Shown here: in pieces, positions 8,972 to 18,410 of the stretch
How the letters are laid out: each line of letters opens with the position of its first letter
Numbering within the stretch: the stretch's first letter is position 1
NCBI RefSeq assembly: GCF_032823475.1
Contig: NZ_CP127915.1
Span: forward strand, 2,294,001-2,358,000
DNA length: 64,000 nt
Source: Acinetobacter sp. SAAs474
GTDB lineage: Bacteria; Pseudomonadota; Gammaproteobacteria; Pseudomonadales; Moraxellaceae
Direction of reading: 5' to 3'
Program-made: the position numbers and the translations under genes
The notes under the pieces: generated by a model
The model's input: only the letters and a program-made list of their open reading frames with translations
What the model was told of the DNA's origin: nothing
Databases searched by the model: none

Positions 8972-10557
8972 ACTTGAGACTCCTCATTTGCCTTTTTAGC
9001 AGCTTCAAGTTTTTCAAAATGATATTTACCAGTATGAAGTGAACTTGGGCCAAGACGAGAGAATTTAATCATTAAGTAAAGTTCAATGATTAATAGTACT
9101 GTGTAAAATAATGCCAATGCAGTAATTGAACCAATGACATCTGCCTCGCTTAAGCTTGATGCTGAAAGGTAAGTTGGAAGCACTTCACCAATCGTCCAAG
9201 GTTGACGGCCACCTTCTGCAACATACCAACCTGTTTGTGCTGCAAACCAAGGTAATGGTAGTGAAAATAATGCGAATTTTAATAACCATGGTTTATTTTC
9301 TGCATTGCGTTTAGCGACAGCGAACGCAGCAAGAATAAAGAGTAGAAGCATTAAGAAGCCACAAGCCACCATAACGCGGAATGATAAGAATAATGCCGTT
9401 ACGTTTGGAATACTGTCTCGTGCAGCAGCTTTAATTTGTTGTTCGTTTGCATCTACAACATTGGTTGTGTATTTTTTAAGCAACAAGCCATAACCTAAAT
9501 CTTTTTGGGATTCAGCAAATGCTGCTTTAAGTTCAGGAGACTGATCACCTGCACGTAATTTTTCAAGTTGACCATATGAAACCATACCATTACGAATACG
9601 TTGTTCATGTAATTTAATGAGGTCTTTTACCCCTAAAATAGGCGTATCGAGGGAACGTGTTGCAATGATTCCAAGGACATAAGGGATTTTAATTGCGTAA
9701 TCTGTCGTCATGGTATCGTTGTTTGGAATACCAATCAGTGTAATTGCAGCAGGTGGTGGCTGTGTTTCCCATTCTGCTTCAATTGCTGCAAGTTTTGACT
9801 TTTGAACGTCACCGACTTCATATCCAGATTCATCACCTAATAAAATCACGGAAAGTGTCGATGCCAAACCAAAAATAGCGGCAATTGCAAATGAACGACG
9901 TGCAAAGGGTAAGTCACGCTTTTTAAGTAAATAATAACTCGAAATCGCAAGTACAAAAATAGCACCTGTTACATAACCAGCAGAAACGGTATGAACAAAT
10001 TTAACCTGAGCAACAGGGTTAAACAGTAAAGCACCAAAATCTACCAGTTCCATACGCATGGTTTCGTAGTTAAATGCAGAGCCGACTGGGTTTTGCATCC
10101 AGCCATTCGCAATCAAAATCCATAACGCTGACATATTAGAGCCAATGGCCACTAACCATGTCACACATAGATGTTGAACTTTGGAAAGTCTATCCCATCC
10201 AAAAAAGAATAACCCAATAAAGGTCGATTCCAAGAAGAATGCCATGAGGCCTTCAATTGCTAATGGAGCACCAAAAATATCGCCGACGTAGTGTGAATAA
10301 TAAGCCCAGTTGGTACCGAACTGGAATTCCATGGTTAAACCAGTTGTTACACCAAGAGCAAAGTTAATCCCGAAGAGTTTTCCCCAGAATTTAGTCATAT
10401 CTTTATAAATTTCTTTACCAGAAACAACATAAGTGGTTTCCATGATGGCAAGAATAAAGGCTAGACCTAAAGTCAGTGGCACAAAAATAAAGTGATACAT
10501 CGCAGTCATTGCAAACTGGAACCGCGATAGATCGACCACGCTTTCAGAAATCATCAA
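8968..10557 (-). CDS. cydA: cytochrome d ubiquinol oxidase subunit I
   Basis: 529 residues. Landmarks of CydA are visible: the first-helix histidine in [13 protein letters not shown], the helix [20 protein letters not shown] with the conserved glutamates, the heme b558 histidine in [14 protein letters not shown], and [13 protein letters not shown] near the C terminus. The quinol-binding Q-loop (about residues 240-390) is of the long type found in Escherichia coli. The segment before GRQPW reads AEGG where AEVG is more usual. The enzyme is the catalytic, quinol-oxidising subunit. Its 5' end overlaps cydP by 4 bases and its 3' end overlaps cydB by 4 bases: a tightly coupled operon. Confidence 0.95.
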   Translation of the reverse strand: MMISESVVDLSRFQFAMTAMYHFIFVPLTLGLAFILAIMETTYVVSGKEIYKDMTKFWGKLFGINFALGVTTGLTMEFQFGTNWAYYSHYVGDIFGAPLAIEGLMAFFLESTFIGLFFFGWDRLSKVQHLCVTWLVAIGSNMSALWILIANGWMQNPVGSAFNYETMRMELVDFGALLFNPVAQVKFVHTVSAGYVTGAIFVLAISSYYLLKKRDLPFARRSFAIAAIFGLASTLSVILLGDESGYEVGDVQKSKLAAIEAEWETQPPPAAITLIGIPNNDTMTTDYAIKIPYVLGIIATRSLDTPILGVKDLIKLHEQRIRNGMVSYGQLEKLRAGDQSPELKAAFAESQKDLGYGLLLKKYTTNVVDANEQQIKAAARDSIPNVTALFLSFRVMVACGFLMLLLFILAAFAVAKRNAENKPWLLKFALFSLPLPWFAAQTGWYVAEGGRQPWTIGEVLPTYLSASSLSEADVIGSITALALFYTVLLIIELYLMIKFSRLGPSSLHTGKYHFEKLEAAKKANEESQV

Positions 10558-10745
10558 CGTGTCTCCTTGGTTACGGAAGAGTTACCAGCAATACGCTCGG
10601 CAACCTGATTGTCAAAGTTCTTAGGAATAGTCGGGGCATCGAACCAAATGTTTTTTATGATGAGTAAAATAATGACTTTAATAATTAAAATAGCCGTTAT
10701 TTCCCGAACAATCCTTTTGTTAAAATCTTTAGATTTTGAGCTCAT
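10554..10745 (-). CDS. cydP: cytochrome oxidase putative small subunit CydP
   Basis: 63 residues: a basic N terminus ([11 protein letters not shown]), one transmembrane helix (about residues 17-33) and a short soluble tail. This is the size, shape and position of CydP, found directly upstream of cydA in Acinetobacter-type bd operons. The stop overlaps the cydA start by 4 bases. It is the first gene of the operon, so the cyd promoter should lie upstream of 10745. Confidence 0.75.
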   Translation of the reverse strand: MSSKSKDFNKRIVREITAILIIKVIILLIIKNIWFDAPTIPKNFDNQVAERIAGNSSVTKETR

Positions 10746-11495
10746 ATTTATAAGCCATTATTGGAATATATTTATATTATTAATAATTTACAATAAGAAA
10801 TAAATAGACTACATAGTATAAATGTAACTAAATAATAAAAAACCATAAAAAACAATATGTTAAAAAATCCAATAGCTTGAAAAATATTCTAAAATAATCG
10901 ATTATAAAGTTGACTAAAATACTTGTAATTAATATTATAAAACAGAGTAAAATACTCGGTTTATGTGTTTTTATTACACACTTAAATAGATAAATAAAAT
11001 GTAAGTAAAATGATTATGATAATTATTTATTACAGGGGTTATTTTATTCCTTATATTTAATTTCCAACTATTATATAAATAATATGATTTGTGTTGAATT
11101 AAATATATGTGAAGTATTGTTAAAGCTTTTGCTGATTTGTATATAAAATAAACAGAAAAATGCAAGCATATATTTTATGATGAAGTTTATGGTTTTATAG
11201 CGGTTTAATTCGTTAATTAAAAATTAATAATGTGGTAAAAAAATAGATCAGAATTTTTATGAATGATGATGTAGCGTAATAGTGAAATTATTTAAGGTCA
11301 ATTGATATGGATAAAATTCAAAAAGACGTAACCCATCATTTTAAATATAAATCGGAGCGGTTGATTTGGGCAGCTGTGATTACAGTTGTGTTTAGGATGT
11401 AAGCACTATGCATCTGCTCTGGTCGTGTAATCATCACTAGAGATCATTGCTTGCATTTTGGGGCAGGTCTGCCGATCATAAAAACCTGATCGGTA
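10746..11495. other. 750-base AT-rich region upstream of the cyd operon
   Basis: Very AT-rich DNA without a supported gene. It must contain the leftward cyd promoter; several TATAAT-like and TTGAAT-like words are present, too many to choose one. A 31-codon plus-strand frame at 11307-11402 (MDKIQKDVTHHF..., ending in a hydrophobic stretch) has an AAGG sequence upstream and could be a small membrane peptide or the broken start of a lost gene; support is weak. No tRNA or structured RNA was recognised. Confidence 0.4.
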
Positions 11496-12107
11496 TTAAT
11501 TGTGATGATTTAAGATATGATTAGATCGTGAAATACGTTTAGCAATATAATAAGATTTATGTTGTTTAATTAGTAAAATTTGAGCTTGTAATTCTAACTC
11601 ACCAAATTCAGGTTCGACCTGAATATAATGTAATTGTCCGTATTGATCTCTAACACGGGCTTGAGCAGAAAAACCTGGACGAGCATTGCCGCTAGAAACA
11701 GTCGCTAAACAGCCAATCAGATTAATATTTTTTTTGTCAAATCGAGGTTTGATCACTTGATCTAAACAGTGAATCATAAATACAGTAAAAAATATTGAAA
11801 TGATAATCGCAGGGATAATGATATAGTAAAATGGCACGAATATATGAAACTTTGCAAAAGCAACCCACTCTAAAATATATCCAGCCACACTAAAGTTTAG
11901 CAATAAAAATATCAAGATGAGAATTTTACTAAATCTGATATCAATCAGCTTTGAACGAAGTACATAGCGTGGGAAACAGCTTTTTAAGTAATAGCTGGTT
12001 TTAATATTGAGATAATAGCCTAAGGTCTCTACCATGCTCACTATCACTAAAATAATTAAACTCATGTGAAAAGGAATGAGGTTAGGGTCAAATAGAAAAG
12101 TGTGCAT
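11496..12107 (-). CDS. YqiJ/OB-fold membrane protein
   Basis: 203 residues with a YqiJ-like layout: the N-terminal segment FLFDPNLIPFHMSLIILVIV, three hydrophobic helices (about 12-30, 58-80 and 88-112), then a soluble C-terminal domain (about 125-200) containing GCLATVSSGNARPGFSAQAR and YGQLHYIQVEPE, the pattern of the OB-fold domain in this family. Such proteins usually sit beside a flotillin (YqiK) and are linked to membrane organisation. No flotillin gene is next to this one. It lies downstream of the Rieske gene with a 25-base spacer that contains a short tandem repeat. Confidence 0.65.
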   Translation of the reverse strand: MHTFLFDPNLIPFHMSLIILVIVSMVETLGYYLNIKTSYYLKSCFPRYVLRSKLIDIRFSKILILIFLLLNFSVAGYILEWVAFAKFHIFVPFYYIIIPAIIISIFFTVFMIHCLDQVIKPRFDKKNINLIGCLATVSSGNARPGFSAQARVRDQYGQLHYIQVEPEFGELELQAQILLIKQHKSYYIAKRISRSNHILNHHN

Positions 12108-12111
12108 GGTA

Positions 12112-12135
12112 TATCCTGATATCCTGATATCCTTA
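12112..12135. repeat. three imperfect tandem copies of TATCCTGA
   Basis: The short spacer between the YqiJ-like gene and the Rieske gene is made of TATCCTGA TATCCTGA TATCCTTA. The repeat lies just in front of the YqiJ-like start codon and reads as GATATCAGGATATCAGGATA on the coding strand, which supplies AGGA ribosome-binding cores. Copy-number change could alter spacing to the start. Confidence 0.55.
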
Positions 12136-12456
12136 TTCTACAAGGTAGATTCCACCATCAGAGTGTACTTCAATCGCGACTTTTTCAAGAGACTGACCTT
12201 GGCAAGGTCCAGAAATACACTCGCCAGTTTCGACTAAAAATAGTGCGCCATGTGTAGAACATTCAATATATTCTTGTTCTCGATCTAAAAATTGATTTTC
12301 TAGAAACTCCAATTCAACTTGTAAATGGGGACAGATATTTTGATAAGCAAAAAATTGTCCATCACGTTGAGTGATAAAGATAATATCATCATCGGGGGTT
12401 TCAAATGAACGTGCTTCACGTTCTGGAATATCTTCAGTATTACACAATTTAAACAT
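12133..12456 (-). CDS. Rieske [2Fe-2S] ferredoxin-like protein
   Basis: 107 residues. The two cluster-binding motifs are seen as NICPHLQVEL (C-P-H) and ECSTHGALF (C-x-x-H-G), 19-20 residues apart as in NirD/ferredoxin-type Rieske domains. With no other domain, it is probably an electron-transfer component or a regulatory small ferredoxin. Its start codon overlaps the stop of the PfkB kinase gene by one base, so both are one transcription unit. The metabolic partner is not in the neighbourhood. Confidence 0.85.
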   Translation of the reverse strand: MFKLCNTEDIPEREARSFETPDDDIIFITQRDGQFFAYQNICPHLQVELEFLENQFLDREQEYIECSTHGALFLVETGECISGPCQGQSLEKVAIEVHSDGGIYLVE

Positions 12457-13460
12457 TATACTGATTCCTGTTCTAATTTTTCTAATAATTGGCGGTATAC
12501 CGTAGTGCTTAGGCGAGGGCCAAATTGTGCAACCACTTCACTTGAAATCAGGATGGCTAATTCAGTTGCTTTTTGACATGAATAACCTGCATTTAGACTA
12601 TATAGAAATGCACCAGCAAAAGCATCGCCAGCACCATTGGCATCGACTGGGACGATTTTACGTCCGGCAATTTTAAATGTTTCTTCTGGTGTAGAAACCA
12701 GTGCACCATCTTCACTTAATGTAATGACAATGTATTGACTTAGTAATTTGAGTTGGGTTAGTGCTGCCTCTAAATCTTGCGTTTCGGTATACATTAAAGC
12801 TTCTTGCTGATTACAGAAGATGAGATCTACACCATCATCAATTAATTCATTTAAACCTTGACGTGCATACTGTACCATGGCTGGATCAGACAGTGTTAAT
12901 GCGATTTTAACTTGATTCTCTCGTGCAATTTGACGTGCTTGTTTGACAGCTAGACGTGCACTATCACTGGTAGATAAATATCCTTCAATATATAACCATT
13001 TGGCTGTTTTTAATGGCTCAAAGTCAATTTGAGCTGCACTTAATTCTGCTGTAATACCGAGATAAGTATGCATGGTTCGTTCAGAATCCTGACTGATCAG
13101 TACCATACATGTACCTGTAACACCTTGGCTCACAGATTGTGTAGATGTTTCAATATTGGCTTGATTGAGACCGTCTAGATAGACTTTACCTAAATCATCA
13201 TCACCGACACGACATGCATAAAATGCACGACCACCTAAAGCGCTGAAGGCAAATGTCGTATTTGCAGCCGAACCGCCAGATGCTTGACCTTTATAGTTTT
13301 GAGTTTTGAGTAAGTTGTTGTATAAGTGACTTTGTGCTTCACCATCGGCGAGCTGCATGGTTCCTTTTTGTAGGTTTTGTTGAGTTAAAAAGTCATCAGA
13401 TACACTGAATTCTTGGTCAATTAATGCATTACCGATTGCAAAAAGATCAACAGTTGCCAT
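12456..13460 (-). CDS. PfkB-family carbohydrate/adenosine kinase
   Basis: 334 residues. The N-terminal sugar-binding signature GGSAANTTFAFSALGG and the C-terminal ATP/catalytic signature DANGAGDAFAG (GAGD at 276-279, catalytic base D279) define the PfkB (ribokinase) family. The overall sequence, with GNALIDQEF at the start, is close to the adenosine kinase or fructokinase-like branch; the substrate is an inference. It starts the operon with the Rieske gene and diverges from the GNAT gene. Confidence 0.85.
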   Translation of the reverse strand: MATVDLFAIGNALIDQEFSVSDDFLTQQNLQKGTMQLADGEAQSHLYNNLLKTQNYKGQASGGSAANTTFAFSALGGRAFYACRVGDDDLGKVYLDGLNQANIETSTQSVSQGVTGTCMVLISQDSERTMHTYLGITAELSAAQIDFEPLKTAKWLYIEGYLSTSDSARLAVKQARQIARENQVKIALTLSDPAMVQYARQGLNELIDDGVDLIFCNQQEALMYTETQDLEAALTQLKLLSQYIVITLSEDGALVSTPEETFKIAGRKIVPVDANGAGDAFAGAFLYSLNAGYSCQKATELAILISSEVVAQFGPRLSTTVYRQLLEKLEQESV

Positions 13461-13595
13461 GTTTTTTGAATCACATTGAAAAATAAATGTAAGTGTACAC
13501 GAATGCTCATGATTTCAGTAGATTAATCAATAAAATTCAACTTTCTTGATTTTATATGGTGAGCATAGTGAGTAGATGAAAATTGAGAATTATCA

Positions 13596-14045
13596 ATGAA
13601 TATAGAAATTAAAGAAGTCAATCAATTGCCCGCAGATATTAAGGATCTTGCTCAAGCTGCACAACATGAAGGATTAACACTGATTGATACATTGATAGAT
13701 GAATACCAGAGTGGAAAAAACCGTTTTAGTTTATCAGGAGAATATTTGTTGATGGCTTATCATGAGCAAAAGTTAATTGCTTGTGGTGGATTAAATTTAC
13801 AGTGGAATGATCAGCAGATTGAAAATCGTATTGGGCGGGTGAGACGTTTTTATGTATTGCCTGAATATCGTAAGACAGGGGTTGGTAAACAAGTATTACA
13901 GTATCTAGAACAAAAAGCACGCGAACACTTTTCAGCCTTATGTTTATATACATCGACGACTTCTGCAGTGCATTTTTATCAAAAAATGAATTATGTCTAT
14001 GTGGACCATCATCCTAATTATAATTATTTTAAATATTTGACCTAG
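13596..14045 (+). CDS. GNAT-family N-acetyltransferase
   Basis: 149 residues. The acetyl-CoA binding segment is seen at RVRRFYVLPEYRKTGVGKQV (about residues 75-95, R/Q-x-x-G-x-G/A pattern), followed by the helix and TSTTSAVHFYQKMNY near the C terminus, both typical of GNAT enzymes. The acceptor substrate is unknown. The gene is monocistronic, divergent from the kinase gene, and its ATG at 13596 gives a full-length domain. Nothing in the neighbourhood points to a substrate. Confidence 0.8.
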   Translation: MNIEIKEVNQLPADIKDLAQAAQHEGLTLIDTLIDEYQSGKNRFSLSGEYLLMAYHEQKLIACGGLNLQWNDQQIENRIGRVRRFYVLPEYRKTGVGKQVLQYLEQKAREHFSALCLYTSTTSAVHFYQKMNYVYVDHHPNYNYFKYLT

Positions 14046-14232
14046 AATTTTTCGTCTGATTGATTTTGATAGCACACAGCTGTTATTGAATCCAAGTAAC
14101 AAAATGATATTGATCATCGCCTTGGCTTGAAAATCCTGATTGAAATACAAGGAATATAGAGACTGTATCATTTTTACCTTATTTTTAAGGTATAATTGCC
14201 CATATTATATTAATATTGATTTAGGAGATGAC

Positions 14233-17172
14233 ATGACTGTAGATGTCGCTGAAACCACTTCTCAAATTGTTCATCCAGCGTTTCAGTTGGTACGTCAACA
14301 CCATGTTGAAGCCTTAGATATTTTAGTCGAAGAATATCAACATAAACAAACTGGTGCCGTTCATTATCATTTAGCAACCAATCACGATGAACATGTCTTC
14401 TTGGTTGCATTTCGTACTCAACCGATGGACTCGAAAGGAGAAGCACATATTTTAGAACACACAGTATTATGTGGTTCTGAAAAATTTCCTGTCCGTGATC
14501 CTTTTTTCTTAATGATTCGTCGCTCACTGAATACGTTTATGAATGCATTCACAGCAGCAGATTGGACAGCATATCCCTTTGCAACACAAAATAAAAAGGA
14601 TTTTCAAAATTTACTCTCAGTCTATTTAGATGCTGCATTTGCAGCAAATTTAAATCCTTTAGATTTTGCACAGGAAGGCATTCGTGTTGAGCTTGAAAAT
14701 GATCAACCTGTATATAAAGGGGTGGTATTTAATGAAATGAAGGGAGCAATGAGCTCACCGACCGATCAGCTTTATCATCAATTGGCTTATCATCTATTCC
14801 CTGAAACCACTTATCATTATAATTCTGGTGGCGATCCTAAAGACATTCCTGATTTAAGCTATGATGAGTTACTACAATTTTATCAATCACATTATCATCC
14901 GAGTAATGCGGTCTTTATGACCTTTGGTAATCAGTCCGTTTATCAATTACATGAACAATTTGAAGCATTGGCTTTGCATAAATTTAAACAAGGTCAAACA
15001 CTGTATTCCAAACCTGAGCGTCGTTTAACTGCACCGATTGAAGTATCTGAAACCTATGCTGTTGACTCAGAAGATCTTAATAACAAAACCTATCATATTT
15101 TGGCCTGGTTATTGCCACAGGCAAGTGATATCAAACTACGCTTAGGTATGCGTTTGGTTGAGGGTGTTTTATTAGAGGATTCAGCATCACCGTTACGTCA
15201 TTACTTAGAAACTTGTGGTTATGCACAATCTACTGGCCCAATTATGGGGGTGGATGATTCTAATTTTGAAATGACATTCTATTGTGGTATTCAAGGATCA
15301 AATCCACAATATGCACAGCAATTTAAGGAAGGCGTCTTTAAGGTTTTACAGCAGGTTGCTGAAAACCCAATTGATCCTACCTTAATCAATGCAATTTTAC
15401 ATCAAATTGAGCTACATCAACGTGAAATTAATGGCGATGGCATGCCATATGGTTTAAGCCTAATTATGAGTGGCCTAAGCAGTGCAATTCATCATGCTGA
15501 TCCAGTCCATGTTTGGGATGTTGATTCAGCCATTGCGCAAGTGAAAGAAGAATTAAAAGATCCAATGTGGTTATCTCGGTTAATTCAAACCTACTTGATT
15601 GATAATCCACATCGTGTACAAATGACTTTGCAACCCGATGCGACTAAATCTGCACAAGATGCCGCTGCAGAAAAAGATCGTTTAGCGTTACTGGCTCAGC
15701 AACTCACAGATGCGGATAAAGCAGCCATTCGTGCACAAACAGAAGCATTGAAATTACGTCAAGATACCCCTGATGATTTAACTTTATTACCTAAAGTGGG
15801 TCTGGAAGACGTGCCACCTACGCTACAGATTGTCCAAGGTCAATTAAGAGAAATTCTTTGCAATCATGTGGATACACCTTTAAATTTGTATTTTGCAGGA
15901 ACCAATGGAATTTATTATCAACAAGTACTGATTAAAATTCCTGATGAAATCATCAAATCACCTTATTTTAATTTATTATCTATTCTGCTAGGTGAAGTGG
16001 GTGCAGGTTCATATAACTATCTTGAACTGCAACAATTACAAACAGCTGTAAGTGGTGGCCTCGGTATGGGGGCGTCTGTACGTTCTAAAGTGGATGATAA
16101 AGCACAAATCAGTGCTTGGTTAACTTTAACCACTAAATCCTTGGTTCATCACCTTGATGCAATTCAATTGTTAAAAGTAGCCTTTGAGCAACTAAGGTTT
16201 GATGAGAAAGATCGTATTATTGAGCTATTACAGCAGCGGAAAACACGTTGGGCATCACGTATATCAGGCTCAGGGCATAGCTATGCCATGCAAATTGCCA
16301 GTCGTCATCATAGTGCCTTAGCATTACGTGATTACCATAGTACTGGATTGGGTGCATTAAATTGGCTGAATGATTTAGTGACGAATATTGAGCAAGATGA
16401 AACGGCCTATGAACATTTGATTACTGAGTTAAAATCGATTCATGAACAGTTATTAAAAGCACCAAAACAATTTTTATTGGTGTGTGAAGAGCATCAAGCT
16501 GATCGTTTGGTTGATGAAATTCAAGTTGTTTGGGATAAATTAGCGATTCCAGATACCCAGAATGCACTCACTCCAGTCGCTTTTGCAAACACTGCTGGAG
16601 ATGAAGCATGGTTGATTCAAGCCAATGTACAATTTTGTTCTTCTGCATATGCTGCTGTCGAAGTGTCACATCCAGATGCAGCAGCGTTAATGGTACTTGC
16701 AGCATATTTACGTAATGGTTTTTTACACAGTGCTATTCGTGAAAAAGGCGGAGCATATGGTGGTGGTGCCAGTTATGACGGTAATGCATGTTCATTTAGA
16801 TTCTATAGTTATCGTGATCCACGCTTAACAGAGACTTTCTATGATTTTGATGCCAGTATTGAATGGTTATTGTCTGCACAGCAGCAACCCTACCAGCTTG
16901 AAGAAGCAATTTTAGGTTTAATCGCTAGTATGGATAAACCAGGTTCTCCAGCAGGTGAGGCAATCACAGCATGTTATTCTTATTTGCATGCACGTACACC
17001 AGCATTTAGAAGTCAACTCCGTGAACGCTTATTAAATGTGACTCTGGATGATTTAAAACGTGTTACTCAGCAGTATTTACGTCAGCAGCAGCCAGTTAAA
17101 GCAGTCGTGGCACCTGTCACAAAACGTGATGAATTATTGGCTTTAGGTTTTAATATTCAACAGGTTCATTAA
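14233..17172 (+). CDS. insulinase family peptidase M16C (presequence protease-like)
   Basis: 979 residues. The inverted zinc motif HxxEH is HILEH at 72-76, with the downstream glutamate region ENDQPVYKGVVFNEM that supplies the third ligand. The length and the GSPAGEA / REKGGAYGGG segments of the C-terminal half place it in subfamily M16C, together with mitochondrial presequence protease and bacterial relatives. These enzymes form a clam-shell chamber and degrade unfolded peptides. The start was set at 14233, after GGAG, rather than at an upstream frame extension that covers the promoter. No signal peptide is seen, so it should be cytoplasmic. A phospholipase gene follows after 24 bases. Confidence 0.88.
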   Translation: MTVDVAETTSQIVHPAFQLVRQHHVEALDILVEEYQHKQTGAVHYHLATNHDEHVFLVAFRTQPMDSKGEAHILEHTVLCGSEKFPVRDPFFLMIRRSLNTFMNAFTAADWTAYPFATQNKKDFQNLLSVYLDAAFAANLNPLDFAQEGIRVELENDQPVYKGVVFNEMKGAMSSPTDQLYHQLAYHLFPETTYHYNSGGDPKDIPDLSYDELLQFYQSHYHPSNAVFMTFGNQSVYQLHEQFEALALHKFKQGQTLYSKPERRLTAPIEVSETYAVDSEDLNNKTYHILAWLLPQASDIKLRLGMRLVEGVLLEDSASPLRHYLETCGYAQSTGPIMGVDDSNFEMTFYCGIQGSNPQYAQQFKEGVFKVLQQVAENPIDPTLINAILHQIELHQREINGDGMPYGLSLIMSGLSSAIHHADPVHVWDVDSAIAQVKEELKDPMWLSRLIQTYLIDNPHRVQMTLQPDATKSAQDAAAEKDRLALLAQQLTDADKAAIRAQTEALKLRQDTPDDLTLLPKVGLEDVPPTLQIVQGQLREILCNHVDTPLNLYFAGTNGIYYQQVLIKIPDEIIKSPYFNLLSILLGEVGAGSYNYLELQQLQTAVSGGLGMGASVRSKVDDKAQISAWLTLTTKSLVHHLDAIQLLKVAFEQLRFDEKDRIIELLQQRKTRWASRISGSGHSYAMQIASRHHSALALRDYHSTGLGALNWLNDLVTNIEQDETAYEHLITELKSIHEQLLKAPKQFLLVCEEHQADRLVDEIQVVWDKLAIPDTQNALTPVAFANTAGDEAWLIQANVQFCSSAYAAVEVSHPDAAALMVLAAYLRNGFLHSAIREKGGAYGGGASYDGNACSFRFYSYRDPRLTETFYDFDASIEWLLSAQQQPYQLEEAILGLIASMDKPGSPAGEAITACYSYLHARTPAFRSQLRERLLNVTLDDLKRVTQQYLRQQQPVKAVVAPVTKRDELLALGFNIQQVH

Positions 17173-17196
17173 AATGGCTAATCAATAGGAAAAAAT

Positions 17197-18345
17197 ATGG
17201 CGTTTCATTTTTTTGAACGCACAACATTGTCACTGAGCATTATCATGCTCAGTGCTTTGTCTGTTGCAAAAACATATGCAGAAGATTTTACAGTTTCAGT
17301 ACAACCTTCAACACCACAAGCATGTGCTTATTTAGAATCTAATGTTGATCGTTTAAATTGCTATGATCAATTATTTAAACCGGATACAGCAGCAACCCTA
17401 AACTTTGTTTCGGAACGTCAAGCAGCGAGAGAGTTGAGTCCAGAAGCAGAGCGTAGCTGGACGGCTAAAGTAAAAGATACAGCGGAAACATTAATTCCAA
17501 CCGCTGGCGCACCTTTAAGCACCAATACATCTTGGCTGGATCAACGTTGGGAACTGAGTCCTGAGAGTAAATTAGGGACGTGGAACTTACGTGCTTATCA
17601 ACCTATTTATTTATTGCCACTCTTTTGGACCTCAAAGAAAAATGAACAGCCCACGAGTGCCAATCCAGTTAATCGCGTCTCTACAGATGAAAAACAAAAT
17701 TTAGACTCTATGGAATCTAAATTTCAAATTTCATTTAAAACCAAAGCACTGGAAAATATTTTTGGTGACAATGGTGACCTTTGGTTGGGCTATACACAAT
17801 CCTCACATTGGCAAGTTTATAATTCTGATGAATCACGACCATTTCGTGAGACCAATTATGAGCCTGAAGCCAGTTTAATGTTTAGAACCAATTATGAGAT
17901 ATTGGGTTTAAATGCACGTCTATTAGGACTTAGCTTTAATCATCAGTCAAATGGCCGGTCAGATCCATGGTCGCGTAGTTGGAATCGCGCTATGCTCAAT
18001 ATCGGTTTAGAACGTGATAATTTTATCTTGATGATTCGTCCATGGTACAGAATTCCTGAAAAGGCCAAAGATGATAATAATCCGGATATTACAGATTATA
18101 TGGGCCGCGGTGATTTGACAGCATTGTATCGTTGGCATGAACATCAGTTTTCATTGATGCTACGTCACAGTTTAAAAGGTGGTAGCCAGTCCCACGGTGC
18201 AGTTCAATTTGATTGGGCCTTTCCAATCGGGAAGCGATTGCGAGGTCATTTTCAACTGTTTGATGGATATGGTGAAAGTTTAATTGATTATAATCATCGT
18301 GCGACCTATGTGGGTATAGGGATGTCATTATTAAACTGGTTTTAA
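17197..18345 (+). CDS. pldA: outer-membrane phospholipase A
   Basis: 382 residues with a signal peptide (about 1-28, ending KTYA). The catalytic signature of OMPLA is complete: FNHQSNGRSDPWSRSWNR with H249 as base and S251 as nucleophile, followed by alternating beta-strand pattern up to the C-terminal aromatic residue F382. It hydrolyses phospholipids that reach the outer leaflet of the outer membrane. Compared with enterobacterial PldA it has an N-terminal extension (about residues 30-110) that includes a CAYLESNVDRLNCYD segment with two cysteines, a motif seen in other periplasmic proteins. It lies 24 bases downstream of the M16C peptidase gene. Confidence 0.9.
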   Translation: MAFHFFERTTLSLSIIMLSALSVAKTYAEDFTVSVQPSTPQACAYLESNVDRLNCYDQLFKPDTAATLNFVSERQAARELSPEAERSWTAKVKDTAETLIPTAGAPLSTNTSWLDQRWELSPESKLGTWNLRAYQPIYLLPLFWTSKKNEQPTSANPVNRVSTDEKQNLDSMESKFQISFKTKALENIFGDNGDLWLGYTQSSHWQVYNSDESRPFRETNYEPEASLMFRTNYEILGLNARLLGLSFNHQSNGRSDPWSRSWNRAMLNIGLERDNFILMIRPWYRIPEKAKDDNNPDITDYMGRGDLTALYRWHEHQFSLMLRHSLKGGSQSHGAVQFDWAFPIGKRLRGHFQLFDGYGESLIDYNHRATYVGIGMSLLNWF

Positions 18346-18357
18346 GTTAAATATGAT

Positions 18358-18388
18358 AAAAATGCCAATCGAATCGATTGGCATTTTT
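18358..18388. terminator. bidirectional hairpin terminator between pldA and ktrB
   Basis: AAAAATGCCAATCGA and TCGATTGGCATTTTT form a long perfect stem between two convergent genes, with A-rich and T-rich flanks that serve both directions. Confidence 0.85.
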
Positions 18389-18410
18389 CTGCTAGATGAG
18401 TAAATCAAGA

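Noticed and set aside
10746..11495. Search for tRNA or structured RNA in the largest host gap
   Set aside because: No tRNA-like arm pattern or CCA-adjacent stem was found; only AT-rich DNA and a weak 31-codon frame.
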